From contig JASFYQ010000016.1 of assembly GCA_045047105.1 (NCBI GenBank), positions 1 to 64,000 on the forward strand: DNA of 64,000 nucleotides. The letters are read 5' to 3'. The DNA comes from JADGAU01 sp045047105 (GTDB lineage: Bacteria; Pseudomonadota; Gammaproteobacteria; GRL18). This document shows, piece by piece, positions 50,630 to 59,966 of the stretch. Positions within the stretch are counted from its first letter, which is position 1, and the number at the start of each line of letters is the position of its first letter. The translations under genes and the position numbers were made by a program. The notes under the pieces are model-generated. The model did not search any database. It was not told the origin of the DNA and saw nothing but the letters and a program-made list of their open reading frames with translations.

Positions 50630-51379
50630 TTATTGGGTAAGGATATCAAATCCTGAGTCTGTGACTAAAATAGTATGTTCCCATTGTGCAGAGAGGCTTC
50701 TGTCTTTTGTTACTACGGTCCATTTATCGGGTAGTACTTTTAGGTGTCTTTTGCCTAAATTTACCATTGGTTCAATGGTAAATGTCATGCCTGGCTCTAA
50801 AATAACTCCCGTGTCTTTGTCAGCATAATGAATAACCTGTGGTTCATCATGAAATTTTTCGCCAATGCCATGACCACAATATTCTCTTACTATTGAGCAT
50901 TTTTGTTGTGTCGCGTATTTTTCAATAGCACGACCAATATTTGCAAGCTCTTGCCCAGGTCTTACTTGTTCCATGCCAATTTGCAGGCAATCATAACTGA
51001 TTTGAATAATACGCTGGCCTTTTATGGTTGCTTCGCCGACATTAAACATGCGACTGGTATCACCATGAAAAGCATCTTTTATAACCGTAATATCAATATT
51101 AATAATATCACCTTTTTTTAGTTTTTTATCACTGGGAATACCATGACAAATCTGATGATTAACTGAAGTACATATGGATTTTGGAAAGCCATGATAATTG
51201 AGCGGGGCAGGGATGGTATGCTGGGTATTAACCATAAAATCATGGCAAATACTATCCAGCTCCTCGGTGGTCACTCCAACTTGTACATAGGGAGTTATCA
51301 TGTCTAATACATCAGCAGCTAGTTTACCTGCTATACGCATTTTTTTTATTTGTTGTTCATTTTTAATTGGTATACTCAT
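50630..51379 (-). CDS. map: methionine aminopeptidase, type I
   Basis: A 249-residue two-metal enzyme that removes the initiator methionine from new proteins. I choose the ATG at 51377-51379 (MSIPIKNEQQIKKMRIAG), the normal start; the frame extends to 51418, which would overlap mfd. Metal ligands sit in GDIINIDITVIKDAFHGDTSRMF, the CGHGIG motif, and FTIEPM and WEHTILVT segments. It is followed by glnD after 45 bases. Confidence 0.95.
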   Translation of the reverse strand: MSIPIKNEQQIKKMRIAGKLAADVLDMITPYVQVGVTTEELDSICHDFMVNTQHTIPAPLNYHGFPKSICTSVNHQICHGIPSDKKLKKGDIINIDITVIKDAFHGDTSRMFNVGEATIKGQRIIQISYDCLQIGMEQVRPGQELANIGRAIEKYATQQKCSIVREYCGHGIGEKFHDEPQVIHYADKDTGVILEPGMTFTIEPMVNLGKRHLKVLPDKWTVVTKDRSLSAQWEHTILVTDSGFDILTQ

Positions 51380-51408
51380 TAGGATATTATAAATAGTGTT
51401 AGGTGCTT

Positions 51409-54400
51409 TTAAAAGCACTCATTGATTAAGTGATTTAAATAATCTATGCGTTTAGAGCTATCAGGAACACGTTCTAATAGTTTTAACTTATTATTGCCAT
51501 CTAATTTAAATTTATTGGGCTTGTTCTGGATCAGTGAAATTATTTTCATTGGATCAATATTGGGTGTATCTTCAAAAACAATTCTGCCACCCAGATCAGA
51601 AAAACTTATTTCACAAATCCCCAATGGGCTTGCTTTTAATCTTAGCGATGTCACACTAAATAGCGTTTTTATTTGATCGGGCAATAAGCCAAATCGGTCA
51701 ATCATTTCTACTTGTAAGTCTTTTAGGCCCAGATCATCTGTGGCATTGGCAATACGTTTGTACATAATCAGGCGATTATGTACATCAGGTAAATAGTCAT
51801 CGGGTATTAAAGCGGCTGCACCTAAATCAATTTCAGTACCCATGCTGGTATTTAGATCCAAATCAGGCTCTTTACCCTCTTTTAACGATTTTACTGCCCG
51901 CTCTAATAAGTCAGTATACAGGGTAAATCCAATTTCCTGCATTTGTCCACTTTGGCCTTCACCTAAAAGCTCTCCCGCTCCACGAATTTCAAGGTCGTGG
52001 GTGGCAAGAGTAAATCCAGCTCCTAAGTCTTCTATTGATTCAATAGCTTCTAGTCGTTTAATTGCATCCGCAGTCATTAATTTTTTACCGGGGACGGTTA
52101 AATAAGCATAAGCTCGGTGATGGGAGCGCCCAACACGACCTCGCAATTGGTATAACTGGGCTAAACCAAAACGATCGGCTCGCTCTATAACTATAGTATT
52201 TGCAGTTGGTATATCAATACCCGTTTCAATAATTGTGGTGCAAACTAAAATATTAAAACGTTGGTGATAAAAATCGCTCATTACACGCTCTAATTGTGAC
52301 TCATGCATTTGGCCATGGGCTACTTCAATTTTAGCCTCAGGTAATAATTCTGATAATTCACGGGCACGTTTTTCAATAGTGTCTACTTTGTTATGTAATA
52401 CAAATACCTGTCCACCACGCATTAATTCACGATGGCAGGCTTCACGGATAGTATCGTTGCTCCATTGCTGTACAAAGGTCTTAATTGCCAGACGTTTAGC
52501 CGGGGGAGTAGCAATAATTGAAAAATCTCGAATTCCTGCTAATGACATATTCAGGGTACGTGGAATTGGAGTAGCTGTCATGGTTAAAATATCCACTTTG
52601 CTGCGGAATTTTTTAAACTGTTCTTTTTGCCTTACCCCAAAACGATGCTCTTCATCAATAATTAATAAACCCAGATTATTAAATTTAATATTTTTTTGTA
52701 GCAGTTTATGGGTGCCAATAATAATATCAATAGTACCCTTAAGTACCTCTTTTAGAATTAAAGTCTGTTCTTTGCTGCTTTGAAAGCGTGATAAGCCCGC
52801 TATTCTAACGGGTAAATCTGCAAAACGGTCGCGAAAATTTTCGGTATGTTGCTGGCTTAAAAGTGTGGTAGGAACTAAGATGGCAACCTGTTTCCCCCCC
52901 TGGACTGCTACATAGGCTGCCCGCATAGCCACTTCGGTTTTACCAAAACCCACATCACCACAAATCAAGCGGTCCATAGGTTTAGAACCTGTCATATCAT
53001 TAATGACTTGCTCAATAGCCTGTTGTTGGTCAGGTGTTTCTTCAAATGGGAAAGCAGCACAGAACTGTTGATAGTCTATTTCATTAAGAGGGTATACATA
53101 CCCTTGTTGAGCTTCACGTTTGGCATATATTTCAAGAAGCTCTGCTGCAACATCACGTATTTTTTCTTTGGCTTTACGTTTGGCTTTTTCCCATTGTCCA
53201 GAACCTAATTTGTGTAATGGCGCAGTATCAGGGTTTGCTCCTGTATAACGACTAATAAGGTGTAATGAGGAAACGGGAACATACAGTTTATCTCCCCCCT
53301 GATATTCTAGCAGCAAAAATTCAGTAGCCTGATTTTCAATATCAATAATTTCTAAGCCCAGATAACGCCCCACACCATTATCTTCATGTACTACGGGAGC
53401 TCCAATCTGTAATTCTGCCAGGGTATTAATAATAACATCGTCATTAGCCGATTTGCTTTTTTTACGACGTCTGCGTTGCATTACCTGCTCACCATAAAGC
53501 TGGCTTTCAGTAATAATGAGCAATTGTTGATTATCCGCCATTTGCGGAGCTTCTAACATTAAACCTTTTTGTAAATAACCTATGCTAATTCCCAGAGTCT
53601 GGCCACTTACCATAAATTCTTTAAAGCTGTTAAAAACCTCAGGTTTTATTTTTTGAGGTTTGAGCAGCTCCAATAAAGATTCGCGTCTTCCAGCAGTTTC
53701 ACATACAAATAATACTTTTCCGCAAGAGTTGTTTATTCGTTGTTTTAGCTTGGCTAAAGGCTCAGCCGTTTGGTTATCTATTTGAACGGGAGTTGGGACT
53801 TTACTATTAAAATTAGTTACTCCCGTCTTGGCTTTATATTCAAAGGATTGATACACCACGCTATGCATAGAATTAAAACGATTAAATAATTGTTCAGTAG
53901 TTAAAAATAAAACTTCAGGTGCTAGTAAGGGGCGAAAAATATCATGGCGATATTGTTCATATCTAAACTTAACATCATCAATAAAGCTTGTTGCACTGCT
54001 GTGTAAGTCCTGAAAATAACAGGCCAGAGTATTTTCAGGTAGATAATCAAATAAGCTGCTGGTTTGCTCAAAAAATAATGGCATATAGAATTCAATGCCG
54101 GCTGGAAAAACACCTTCAGACATATCAGAATAAATACTACTGGAAAGTAAATCTCCTCCAATTTTATCGCGATAATTTTGACGAAAGATTTCTATAGCTT
54201 GTTTTGAAGTAGGAAACTCTTTTGCAGGCATCATATGGATAAATTCAACTTCTGTCTCAGAGCGTTGAGTTTCAACATCAAAGGTTTTAATGGTTTCTAA
54301 TTCATCATCAAATAAGTCCAGACGATAGGGTTTTTTGCTGCCCATGGGGAAGATGTCAATTAAACTTCCTCGTACACTAAATTCACCGTGTTCATAAACG

Positions 54401-54924
54401 GTATTAACACAACGATAACCTTTTTTACTCATTTCAAGGCGGAAGTGATCAATATTGATCTGCATATCCTTAGAAAGGATTAAGGTGTTTTGCTCAATAA
54501 AATCAACTGGAGGTAGTTGTTGCATTAAACTATGTACTGGAACTATTAATATTCCAGAGGATTGTCTGGATAACTGGTATAGGCTGGATAAACGTTCAGA
54601 GATAATATCCTGATGCGGTGAAAAATGATCATAGGGTAACATTTCCCAGTCAGGAAAGTGAAAGATGGGAATATCGGAATCTTTTAAAAAAAACTCTAAC
54701 TCAAAGCCCAATTGCTGGGCAGAGATAACATCGGCTGTCACCAATAAAATAAATTGCTGCTGTTTTTTTAATTGCTGACTAATAGCAAGAGTTAAACTAC
54801 TGCCATATAGTTGCCCCCACCAGGATTTTTGTCCCGCTTTATAGGAAGTTTCTGGAATAAACTGATTTTCAAGATATAAAGAAGCAGGAGATTGTTTATT
54901 TGACGATTTATCATTTTCACTCAT
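51409..54924 (-). CDS. mfd: transcription-repair coupling factor
   Basis: A protein of 1171 residues when started at the ATG at 54922-54924 (MSENDKSSNK); a longer frame to 54978 adds 18 residues of doubtful value. It removes stalled RNA polymerase and recruits UvrA. The order is the UvrB-like N-terminal region, the RNA polymerase interaction region (LQIGAPVVHEDNGVGRYLG), the DNA translocase (ICGDVGFGKTEVAMRA, LLIIDEEHRFG, TMTATPIPRTLNMS) and the TRCF C-terminal domain. Length is normal. It starts upstream of map in the same direction, with 29 bases between them. Confidence 0.96.
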   Translation of the reverse strand: MSENDKSSNKQSPASLYLENQFIPETSYKAGQKSWWGQLYGSSLTLAISQQLKKQQQFILLVTADVISAQQLGFELEFFLKDSDIPIFHFPDWEMLPYDHFSPHQDIISERLSSLYQLSRQSSGILIVPVHSLMQQLPPVDFIEQNTLILSKDMQINIDHFRLEMSKKGYRCVNTVYEHGEFSVRGSLIDIFPMGSKKPYRLDLFDDELETIKTFDVETQRSETEVEFIHMMPAKEFPTSKQAIEIFRQNYRDKIGGDLLSSSIYSDMSEGVFPAGIEFYMPLFFEQTSSLFDYLPENTLACYFQDLHSSATSFIDDVKFRYEQYRHDIFRPLLAPEVLFLTTEQLFNRFNSMHSVVYQSFEYKAKTGVTNFNSKVPTPVQIDNQTAEPLAKLKQRINNSCGKVLFVCETAGRRESLLELLKPQKIKPEVFNSFKEFMVSGQTLGISIGYLQKGLMLEAPQMADNQQLLIITESQLYGEQVMQRRRRKKSKSANDDVIINTLAELQIGAPVVHEDNGVGRYLGLEIIDIENQATEFLLLEYQGGDKLYVPVSSLHLISRYTGANPDTAPLHKLGSGQWEKAKRKAKEKIRDVAAELLEIYAKREAQQGYVYPLNEIDYQQFCAAFPFEETPDQQQAIEQVINDMTGSKPMDRLICGDVGFGKTEVAMRAAYVAVQGGKQVAILVPTTLLSQQHTENFRDRFADLPVRIAGLSRFQSSKEQTLILKEVLKGTIDIIIGTHKLLQKNIKFNNLGLLIIDEEHRFGVRQKEQFKKFRSKVDILTMTATPIPRTLNMSLAGIRDFSIIATPPAKRLAIKTFVQQWSNDTIREACHRELMRGGQVFVLHNKVDTIEKRARELSELLPEAKIEVAHGQMHESQLERVMSDFYHQRFNILVCTTIIETGIDIPTANTIVIERADRFGLAQLYQLRGRVGRSHHRAYAYLTVPGKKLMTADAIKRLEAIESIEDLGAGFTLATHDLEIRGAGELLGEGQSGQMQEIGFTLYTDLLERAVKSLKEGKEPDLDLNTSMGTEIDLGAAALIPDDYLPDVHNRLIMYKRIANATDDLGLKDLQVEMIDRFGLLPDQIKTLFSVTSLRLKASPLGICEISFSDLGGRIVFEDTPNIDPMKIISLIQNKPNKFKLDGNNKLKLLERVPDSSKRIDYLNHLINECF

Positions 54925-55020
54925 GAAGCAGGAACCTAATACAAAAAGTGAGTATTTTAACCTGAAACGACTTACCAAATATATTCAAAATTTACTTCTA
55001 ATTAAATAGAGCCGTTAATC

Positions 55021-56970
55021 TTAACTTTCTTCAGGTTCAGGACGTCCAATATGATACCCCTGATAAAAGTCAAGCCCCATAGTTTTTAATATCTCTAAAT
55101 CATCTGCAGTTTCAATTCCCTCTGCAATAACCTGAATATCCAGATTATGTGCAGTATTGATAATTTGACGCATATAATTAACCACATCCCGATTTTCCTG
55201 AATATTGGATGCATAACTTCCATGTACTTTAATATAATCAATTTTAATATCCTTAAGATAGGACATAGAAGCAAAGCCGATACCAAAGTGGTCAATAGAA
55301 AATTTACAGGCAAATGGCTGCATAATAGAAAGTAGATTTTTGTATTCGGATAATGATTTAATAATATTATATTCAGGAGCTTCAATAACCAGTTTTTGTT
55401 GCTGGTTGTGATCTAAACTTTCAAACTGTTGTTTTAACCAAACCGGAAAAGAAGGGTCCTGCAAGGTATCACGAGAGAGATTCATACAATAAGTATATTG
55501 GGCATTGGCTTTGATTTTTGTAATTATGGCCTCAATCACCCAACGATCAATTAACCGTGTAATTCCTAAATGCTCTGCCATGGGAATAAATATTCCAGCT
55601 GAAATAACTTGTTGTTGATAGTTTAGGCGTAACATAACTTCCTGAAACATTGATTTATTTTCAGCATCTACCGTTTTTTGAAAATAAGGTTGGAACATAC
55701 TTTCTTTAACTGCCTGATGGATAATATCATTCCATTCATTTGCACCATGAGCATGTACCACTGGTTTATTATTATTATCAAATACTTCCCAGGCATTGGT
55801 TCCTTTTTGTTGAGCTAATCGTAAAGCGGTATCTGTTTCAGATAAAAGATCGACCATAGATTGATTGGTTTGACTGGTGACCAGGCCCATATGGGCAATA
55901 TCATCATCGTCAAACTCTAATTGTTGCGATAGTTCAGTTAACTGTTTTTGTATAGCAGGACCAAGATCATTGGTAAACTCAGTACTGGCAGATTTTACTA
56001 ATAGGGCAAAATCGGTACCAGATAAACGGGCAACTACAGAGTTAGGATAAGATTCAGCCTGTTTATTAATAATCACAGCTAATTGTTTTAATAATTCATT
56101 ACCCTTTAAATGACCATACTTTTTATTAATGGCTAATAAGTCATTAATATGCAGGATTAACAAACCACCCTGTGAGGTTTCATTTTTTGAATCACAAAAG
56201 TACTTCAATTGTTTCATAAAACTGGAGCGATTGGGAAGTTCAGTAACTTCATCCTGAAATGCCTGCTTTTGTAATTCTTCGGTCATTTTTGCCTGTTCAT
56301 CAAAAATGACTTTTAATTTTTTAGACATTTTATTTAATGCGCTTACCACCTGGCGAAATTCTATCGTTTTGGGTTGGATATTTATAATTGGAAATTCACG
56401 ATTACAGATTGCATGGGCTTGCTTTTTAATCTCTACCAGCGGTTTTAATAAGAATTTCAAAGCAATAGCGGTAAAAAATAGAATCACTGCCATAACTAAT
56501 AAGTATAAAGTCAGGGTATTTAATGCATTTTCCCAGAGTTTTTCATAAGCAAACCCAGGATAACTTTGAATTGTGATTAAACCTACTGTTTGCCAGCCAT
56601 CCTCAACGGTAGCTTGTTGCTCTGGTGCAATTAGAGGAAATAAATTAATAAACCACTGAGGAACGCTTTCAATAATTAGCGGTCTATCTTTTGAGAATAG
56701 TTCTTTTTCATCTAAATCAGTAATAAGTATTTTTTTATAATAACCACTATCAAACATGGCATTAGTATAGACCTCTAAAGAGGCTATATCGTTGTCTCTA
56801 ATTTCAGCGGTTAGTGCAATACCTAATGATGTAGCAGCATCCTGAGCATGAGATGACAATTGTTCATTTAGGTAATCACGAATATTTTCTGTACTAACGA
56901 TAAAGGTACTAGCAAACAAAGTGATAAAAATAAGGCAGATGAGAATAAGGATCTGTTTAAATAATGTCAT
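55021..56970 (-). CDS. LapD-like membrane c-di-GMP receptor with degenerate GGDEF and EAL domains
   Basis: A 649-residue inner membrane protein. Two helices (about 5-27 and 150-175) flank a periplasmic LapD/MoxY-type sensor (about 28-150, VEDGWQTVGLITIQSYPGFAY), then HAMP, a GGDEF-like domain (about 235-395) whose active loop reads R-L-S-G-T-D-F, and an EAL-like domain (about 405-645) with E-V-M in place of E-A-L and weak metal motifs (DHFGIGFASMS). Both catalytic centres look inactive, as in LapD, where c-di-GMP binding controls a periplasmic protease. No LapG or adhesin gene is in the window, so the partner lies elsewhere. Confidence 0.87.
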   Translation of the reverse strand: MTLFKQILILICLIFITLFASTFIVSTENIRDYLNEQLSSHAQDAATSLGIALTAEIRDNDIASLEVYTNAMFDSGYYKKILITDLDEKELFSKDRPLIIESVPQWFINLFPLIAPEQQATVEDGWQTVGLITIQSYPGFAYEKLWENALNTLTLYLLVMAVILFFTAIALKFLLKPLVEIKKQAHAICNREFPIINIQPKTIEFRQVVSALNKMSKKLKVIFDEQAKMTEELQKQAFQDEVTELPNRSSFMKQLKYFCDSKNETSQGGLLILHINDLLAINKKYGHLKGNELLKQLAVIINKQAESYPNSVVARLSGTDFALLVKSASTEFTNDLGPAIQKQLTELSQQLEFDDDDIAHMGLVTSQTNQSMVDLLSETDTALRLAQQKGTNAWEVFDNNNKPVVHAHGANEWNDIIHQAVKESMFQPYFQKTVDAENKSMFQEVMLRLNYQQQVISAGIFIPMAEHLGITRLIDRWVIEAIITKIKANAQYTYCMNLSRDTLQDPSFPVWLKQQFESLDHNQQQKLVIEAPEYNIIKSLSEYKNLLSIMQPFACKFSIDHFGIGFASMSYLKDIKIDYIKVHGSYASNIQENRDVVNYMRQIINTAHNLDIQVIAEGIETADDLEILKTMGLDFYQGYHIGRPEPEES

Positions 56971-57080
56971 ATTGTTTTATATCCGTCTTTACCAAAAGGT
57001 TAAATGTAAAAAAGTTTCATGTATGGGTATTCTCTATTATATGTTTAATAATAATTGATGAACCTTTCGAATACAAATTA

Positions 57081-57110
57081 TTGTTGCAATACATCTTTTT
57101 CTGTTAGAAT
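57081..57110 (+). promoter_or_regulatory. candidate promoter for the ccm operon
   Basis: TTGTTG (57081-57086) and TAGAAT (57105-57110) are 18 bases apart, 42 bases before the ccmA ATG. The -35 match is weak. The 182-base divergent gap with the LapD-like gene shows nothing else. Confidence 0.38.
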
Positions 57111-57152
57111 TCGTTTTCCTATAAATTTGTTATGAGATAAATTAAACCTTCA

Positions 57153-57779
57153 ATGTATAACAGCAGTAATAACCTTAAAGTTAAAAATTTGACCTGTGCT
57201 CGTGACGATAGAGTTTTATTCACTGAGCTTTCATTAGAAGTATTCAGTGGTGAACTATTACTATTAGAAGGAAGAAATGGTGCGGGTAAAACAACCTTAT
57301 TACGGATCTTATCGGGTTTAAGACAGCCGGATGAAGGTGGAGTTTATTGGAATGATGAAAAAATCAATGATTTAGGTTATGAGTTTTATCAGGATGTATC
57401 ATTTATGGGGCATCATAATGCATTAAAGGGTGATTTAACCTCTAGAGAAAATCTTGAAGTGAGTATTGCACTCAGTGCTGGAAGTGAAGTGAAAATTGAA
57501 CAGGCTCTTGAAGATGTTAAACTGGCAGGTTATGAGGATGAATTTGTAAGAAAATTCTCAGCTGGTATGAAACGACGCTTGGCCATAGCTAAATTATTAG
57601 TTTTAGATACTCCTTTGTGGGTACTTGATGAACCTTTTACATCAGTGGATGTCAAAGGTATTAAAATGATAGAAGGCTTTATCGAGCAACACTTACAAAA
57701 ACAAGGCTTAGTGATTATGACTTCACACCATGAAGTAAATATCGACAGCCAGTTTATTACCCAATTAAGGTTAAAATAA
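57153..57779 (+). CDS. ccmA: cytochrome c biogenesis ATP-binding protein CcmA
   Basis: A 208-residue ABC ATPase that works with CcmB (and CcmC/D) to release haem-loaded CcmE. Walker A is GRNGAGKTTLLRIL, signature FSAGMKRRLAIAKLL, Walker B WVLDEPF. It heads a nine-gene ccm operon in the canonical order A-B-C-D-E-F-G-H-I. It starts from a likely promoter 42 bases upstream. Confidence 0.95.
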   Translation: MYNSSNNLKVKNLTCARDDRVLFTELSLEVFSGELLLLEGRNGAGKTTLLRILSGLRQPDEGGVYWNDEKINDLGYEFYQDVSFMGHHNALKGDLTSRENLEVSIALSAGSEVKIEQALEDVKLAGYEDEFVRKFSAGMKRRLAIAKLLVLDTPLWVLDEPFTSVDVKGIKMIEGFIEQHLQKQGLVIMTSHHEVNIDSQFITQLRLK

Positions 57780-57816
57780 TTGTTAAATTTTAGTATAACA
57801 AAAATAGAGAGGAGCA

Positions 57817-58506
57817 ATGGCTAAGACTTCCATTTCTACCACTAAAGCCTTTTATATTCTTTTAAAACGTGATTTATTATTATCTTTTCGTCAACCTGCG
57901 GATGTTATAAATCCAGTATTATTTTTTATTTTGGTTATTGTATTATTTCCTTTTGCTGTTGGTTCTGATAGCAAATTATTAGTTGAAATTTCTACTGGTA
58001 TTATTTGGGTTTCCGCTTTATTAGCTTCTATGTTATCTCTGGATCATATCTTTAAGGGTGACTATGACGATGGTACTTTAGAAGAAATGGTGCTCAGTGC
58101 ACATCCCACCTCTATTCTTGTTTTAGCAAAGGTTTTTGCTCATTGGATAATGACCGCCCTGCCAGTAATAATTATTTCCCCTGTTTTAGCCTCAATGCTG
58201 GGTATGCCCAGTTCAGGAATTTTTATCTTATTAATTACTTTGATATTAGGAACTCCTGTATTAAGCCTGGTTGGAGCAATTGGGGTGGGATTAACTGTTG
58301 GTTTAAAAGGGGGAGGGGTTATCTTGTCTTTATTAATTCTACCCTTATATATTCCTGTATTAATTTTTGCCAGCGGAGCAGTTAGTAATAGCATTGCAGG
58401 TTTAGAGGTTACTGGTCAAATATATATGTTATCAGCCTTTAGCGTTTTATCGTTATTTTTAGCACCTATAGCAATTTCATCGTCACTTAAAATTAGCCTT
58501 AGTTAA
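57817..58506 (+). CDS. ccmB: haem exporter/cytochrome c biogenesis permease CcmB
   Basis: A 229-residue inner membrane protein with six hydrophobic segments, the membrane subunit of the CcmAB complex. RDLLLSFRQPADVINPVLFF at the start and the SLDHIFKGDYDDGTLEEMVLS segment are typical. AGAGGAG precedes the ATG. Confidence 0.94.
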   Translation: MAKTSISTTKAFYILLKRDLLLSFRQPADVINPVLFFILVIVLFPFAVGSDSKLLVEISTGIIWVSALLASMLSLDHIFKGDYDDGTLEEMVLSAHPTSILVLAKVFAHWIMTALPVIIISPVLASMLGMPSSGIFILLITLILGTPVLSLVGAIGVGLTVGLKGGGVILSLLILPLYIPVLIFASGAVSNSIAGLEVTGQIYMLSAFSVLSLFLAPIAISSSLKISLS

Positions 58507-58542
58507 CAAAATAACTTAACACTTAAAAATTAAAATTACTCT

Positions 58543-59304
58543 ATGTTTAAAATAATCTGGTCATTTATACAACGCTTTTCTTCCCCACCGTATTTTTATC
58601 AAATCTCGGCAAAAATTTTGCCCTGGTTGGTAGCTATCTTTGTAATTACTTTGTGTTATGGATTGTATGGAGGCTTATATGCTGCTCCTACTGATTACCA
58701 GCAAGGGGATAGTTTCCGAATTATTTATATCCATGTACCAGCTGCCTGGATGTCTATGTTTATTTATATGGTGATGGCTTTTACCGGTGCAATAGGTTTA
58801 ATCTGGAGAATAAAACTGGCTGATGTAATGGTTATTAGCAGTGCTCCAATTGGAGCAGCGTTTACTTTTTTAGCTTTAGTAACAGGCTCTATTTGGGGTA
58901 AGCCCATGTGGGGTACCTGGTGGGTATGGGATGCGCGTTTAACCGCTGAACTGATACTATTATTTTTATATTTTGGAATTATAGCTTTATATAACGCCAT
59001 AGAAGATAAACGTACTGCATCACGTGCTATTGCAATACTTGCTTTAGTTGGTGTGGTAAATATCCCCATAATTCATTACTCCGTTGAATGGTGGGCGACT
59101 TTACATCAAGGGCCAACCGTTACAAAATTTGATAAACCGTCTATTCACATTGATATGTTGATTCCTTTACTCGTAATGGCTGTCTCATTTAAGGTGTATT
59201 ATTTTATAGCTTTGATTCTACGGGCAAGAAATGAAGTAATGCGTCGTGAATCAGGAGCAAAATGGGTCAAAAACATGATTTTAGGGGAGAAAAATAATGG
59301 CTGA
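58543..59304 (+). CDS. ccmC: haem-handling protein CcmC
   Basis: A 253-residue inner membrane protein with six transmembrane helices and the tryptophan-rich WWD haem-handling domain (WGTWWVWDARLTAEL) flanked by histidines (FRIIYIHVPAAWMS; IHYSVEWWATLHQG). It loads haem onto CcmE. Its end overlaps the start of ccmD by eight bases. Confidence 0.95.
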   Translation: MFKIIWSFIQRFSSPPYFYQISAKILPWLVAIFVITLCYGLYGGLYAAPTDYQQGDSFRIIYIHVPAAWMSMFIYMVMAFTGAIGLIWRIKLADVMVISSAPIGAAFTFLALVTGSIWGKPMWGTWWVWDARLTAELILLFLYFGIIALYNAIEDKRTASRAIAILALVGVVNIPIIHYSVEWWATLHQGPTVTKFDKPSIHIDMLIPLLVMAVSFKVYYFIALILRARNEVMRRESGAKWVKNMILGEKNNG

Positions 59305-59503
59305 ATTTTTTCATATGGGAGGTTATGCCTCATATGTATGGTCTTCTTATGGGCTGGCTTTAATCGTTTTATTACCCGCTCTTTTACTTCCTCTGCGAGA
59401 AAACAAACGTTTGAGAACGCAAATTAAAGGAAAGTACAAACGTGAACAGGCGATTGCCAGGCAACAACTCGAACAACAAGATGAAGAAAAGGATATAACA
59501 TAA
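59297..59503 (+). CDS. ccmD: CcmD small membrane protein
   Basis: A 68-residue single-helix membrane protein (MAEFFHMGGYASYVWSSYGL, then a hydrophobic helix and a charged coiled tail). It stabilises the CcmC-CcmE complex. It overlaps ccmC upstream and ends on the first base of ccmE (TAATG). Confidence 0.92.
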   Translation: MAEFFHMGGYASYVWSSYGLALIVLLPALLLPLRENKRLRTQIKGKYKREQAIARQQLEQQDEEKDIT

Positions 59504-59958
59504 TGACTCCAGCAAGAAAAAAACGATTAAGCCTGATTGCAATATTAGTTTTAGGTACTAGTTTGGCTGTTGGTTTAATACTAAAAGCCATGAATGAAAA
59601 TGTAATGTTTTTCTTTTCTCCCACTCAGGTACAAGCAGGCGAAGCACCCAAAAACAGGCCTTTTCGAATTGGTGGAATGGTGGTAATGGGCAGTGTTAAG
59701 CGTTCATCCGATAGTGTTAAGGTCACCTTTGACCTAAGCGATAATGAAAACGTGGTATCTGTTGAATATTCAGGAATTTTACCAGACTTATTTAGAGAGG
59801 GGCAGGGTATTATTGCTAATGGCCGCTTAAATGAAGAAGGCCAGATTGTTGCTGAAGAAGTATTAGCCAAGCATGATGAAAATTACATGCCTCCAGAAGT
59901 TGCAGGTATGATGAAGCCAAAAACTAAAAACTCAGTAAAAATTACCAAAGAAAATTAA
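59503..59958 (+). CDS. ccmE: haem chaperone CcmE
   Basis: A 151-residue periplasmic haem chaperone anchored by an N-terminal helix (about 9-29). The OB-fold includes FRIGGMVVMGSV, and the covalent haem-binding histidine is His124 in KHDENYMPPEV, followed by the flexible Lys-rich tail. All key residues are present. Confidence 0.95.
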   Translation: MTPARKKRLSLIAILVLGTSLAVGLILKAMNENVMFFFSPTQVQAGEAPKNRPFRIGGMVVMGSVKRSSDSVKVTFDLSDNENVVSVEYSGILPDLFREGQGIIANGRLNEEGQIVAEEVLAKHDENYMPPEVAGMMKPKTKNSVKITKEN

Positions 59959-59966
59959 GGAATACT

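Noticed and set aside
51409..51418. Overlap between the longest map frame and mfd.
   Set aside because: The conserved MetAP start is 13 codons later at 51379, so the genes do not overlap.
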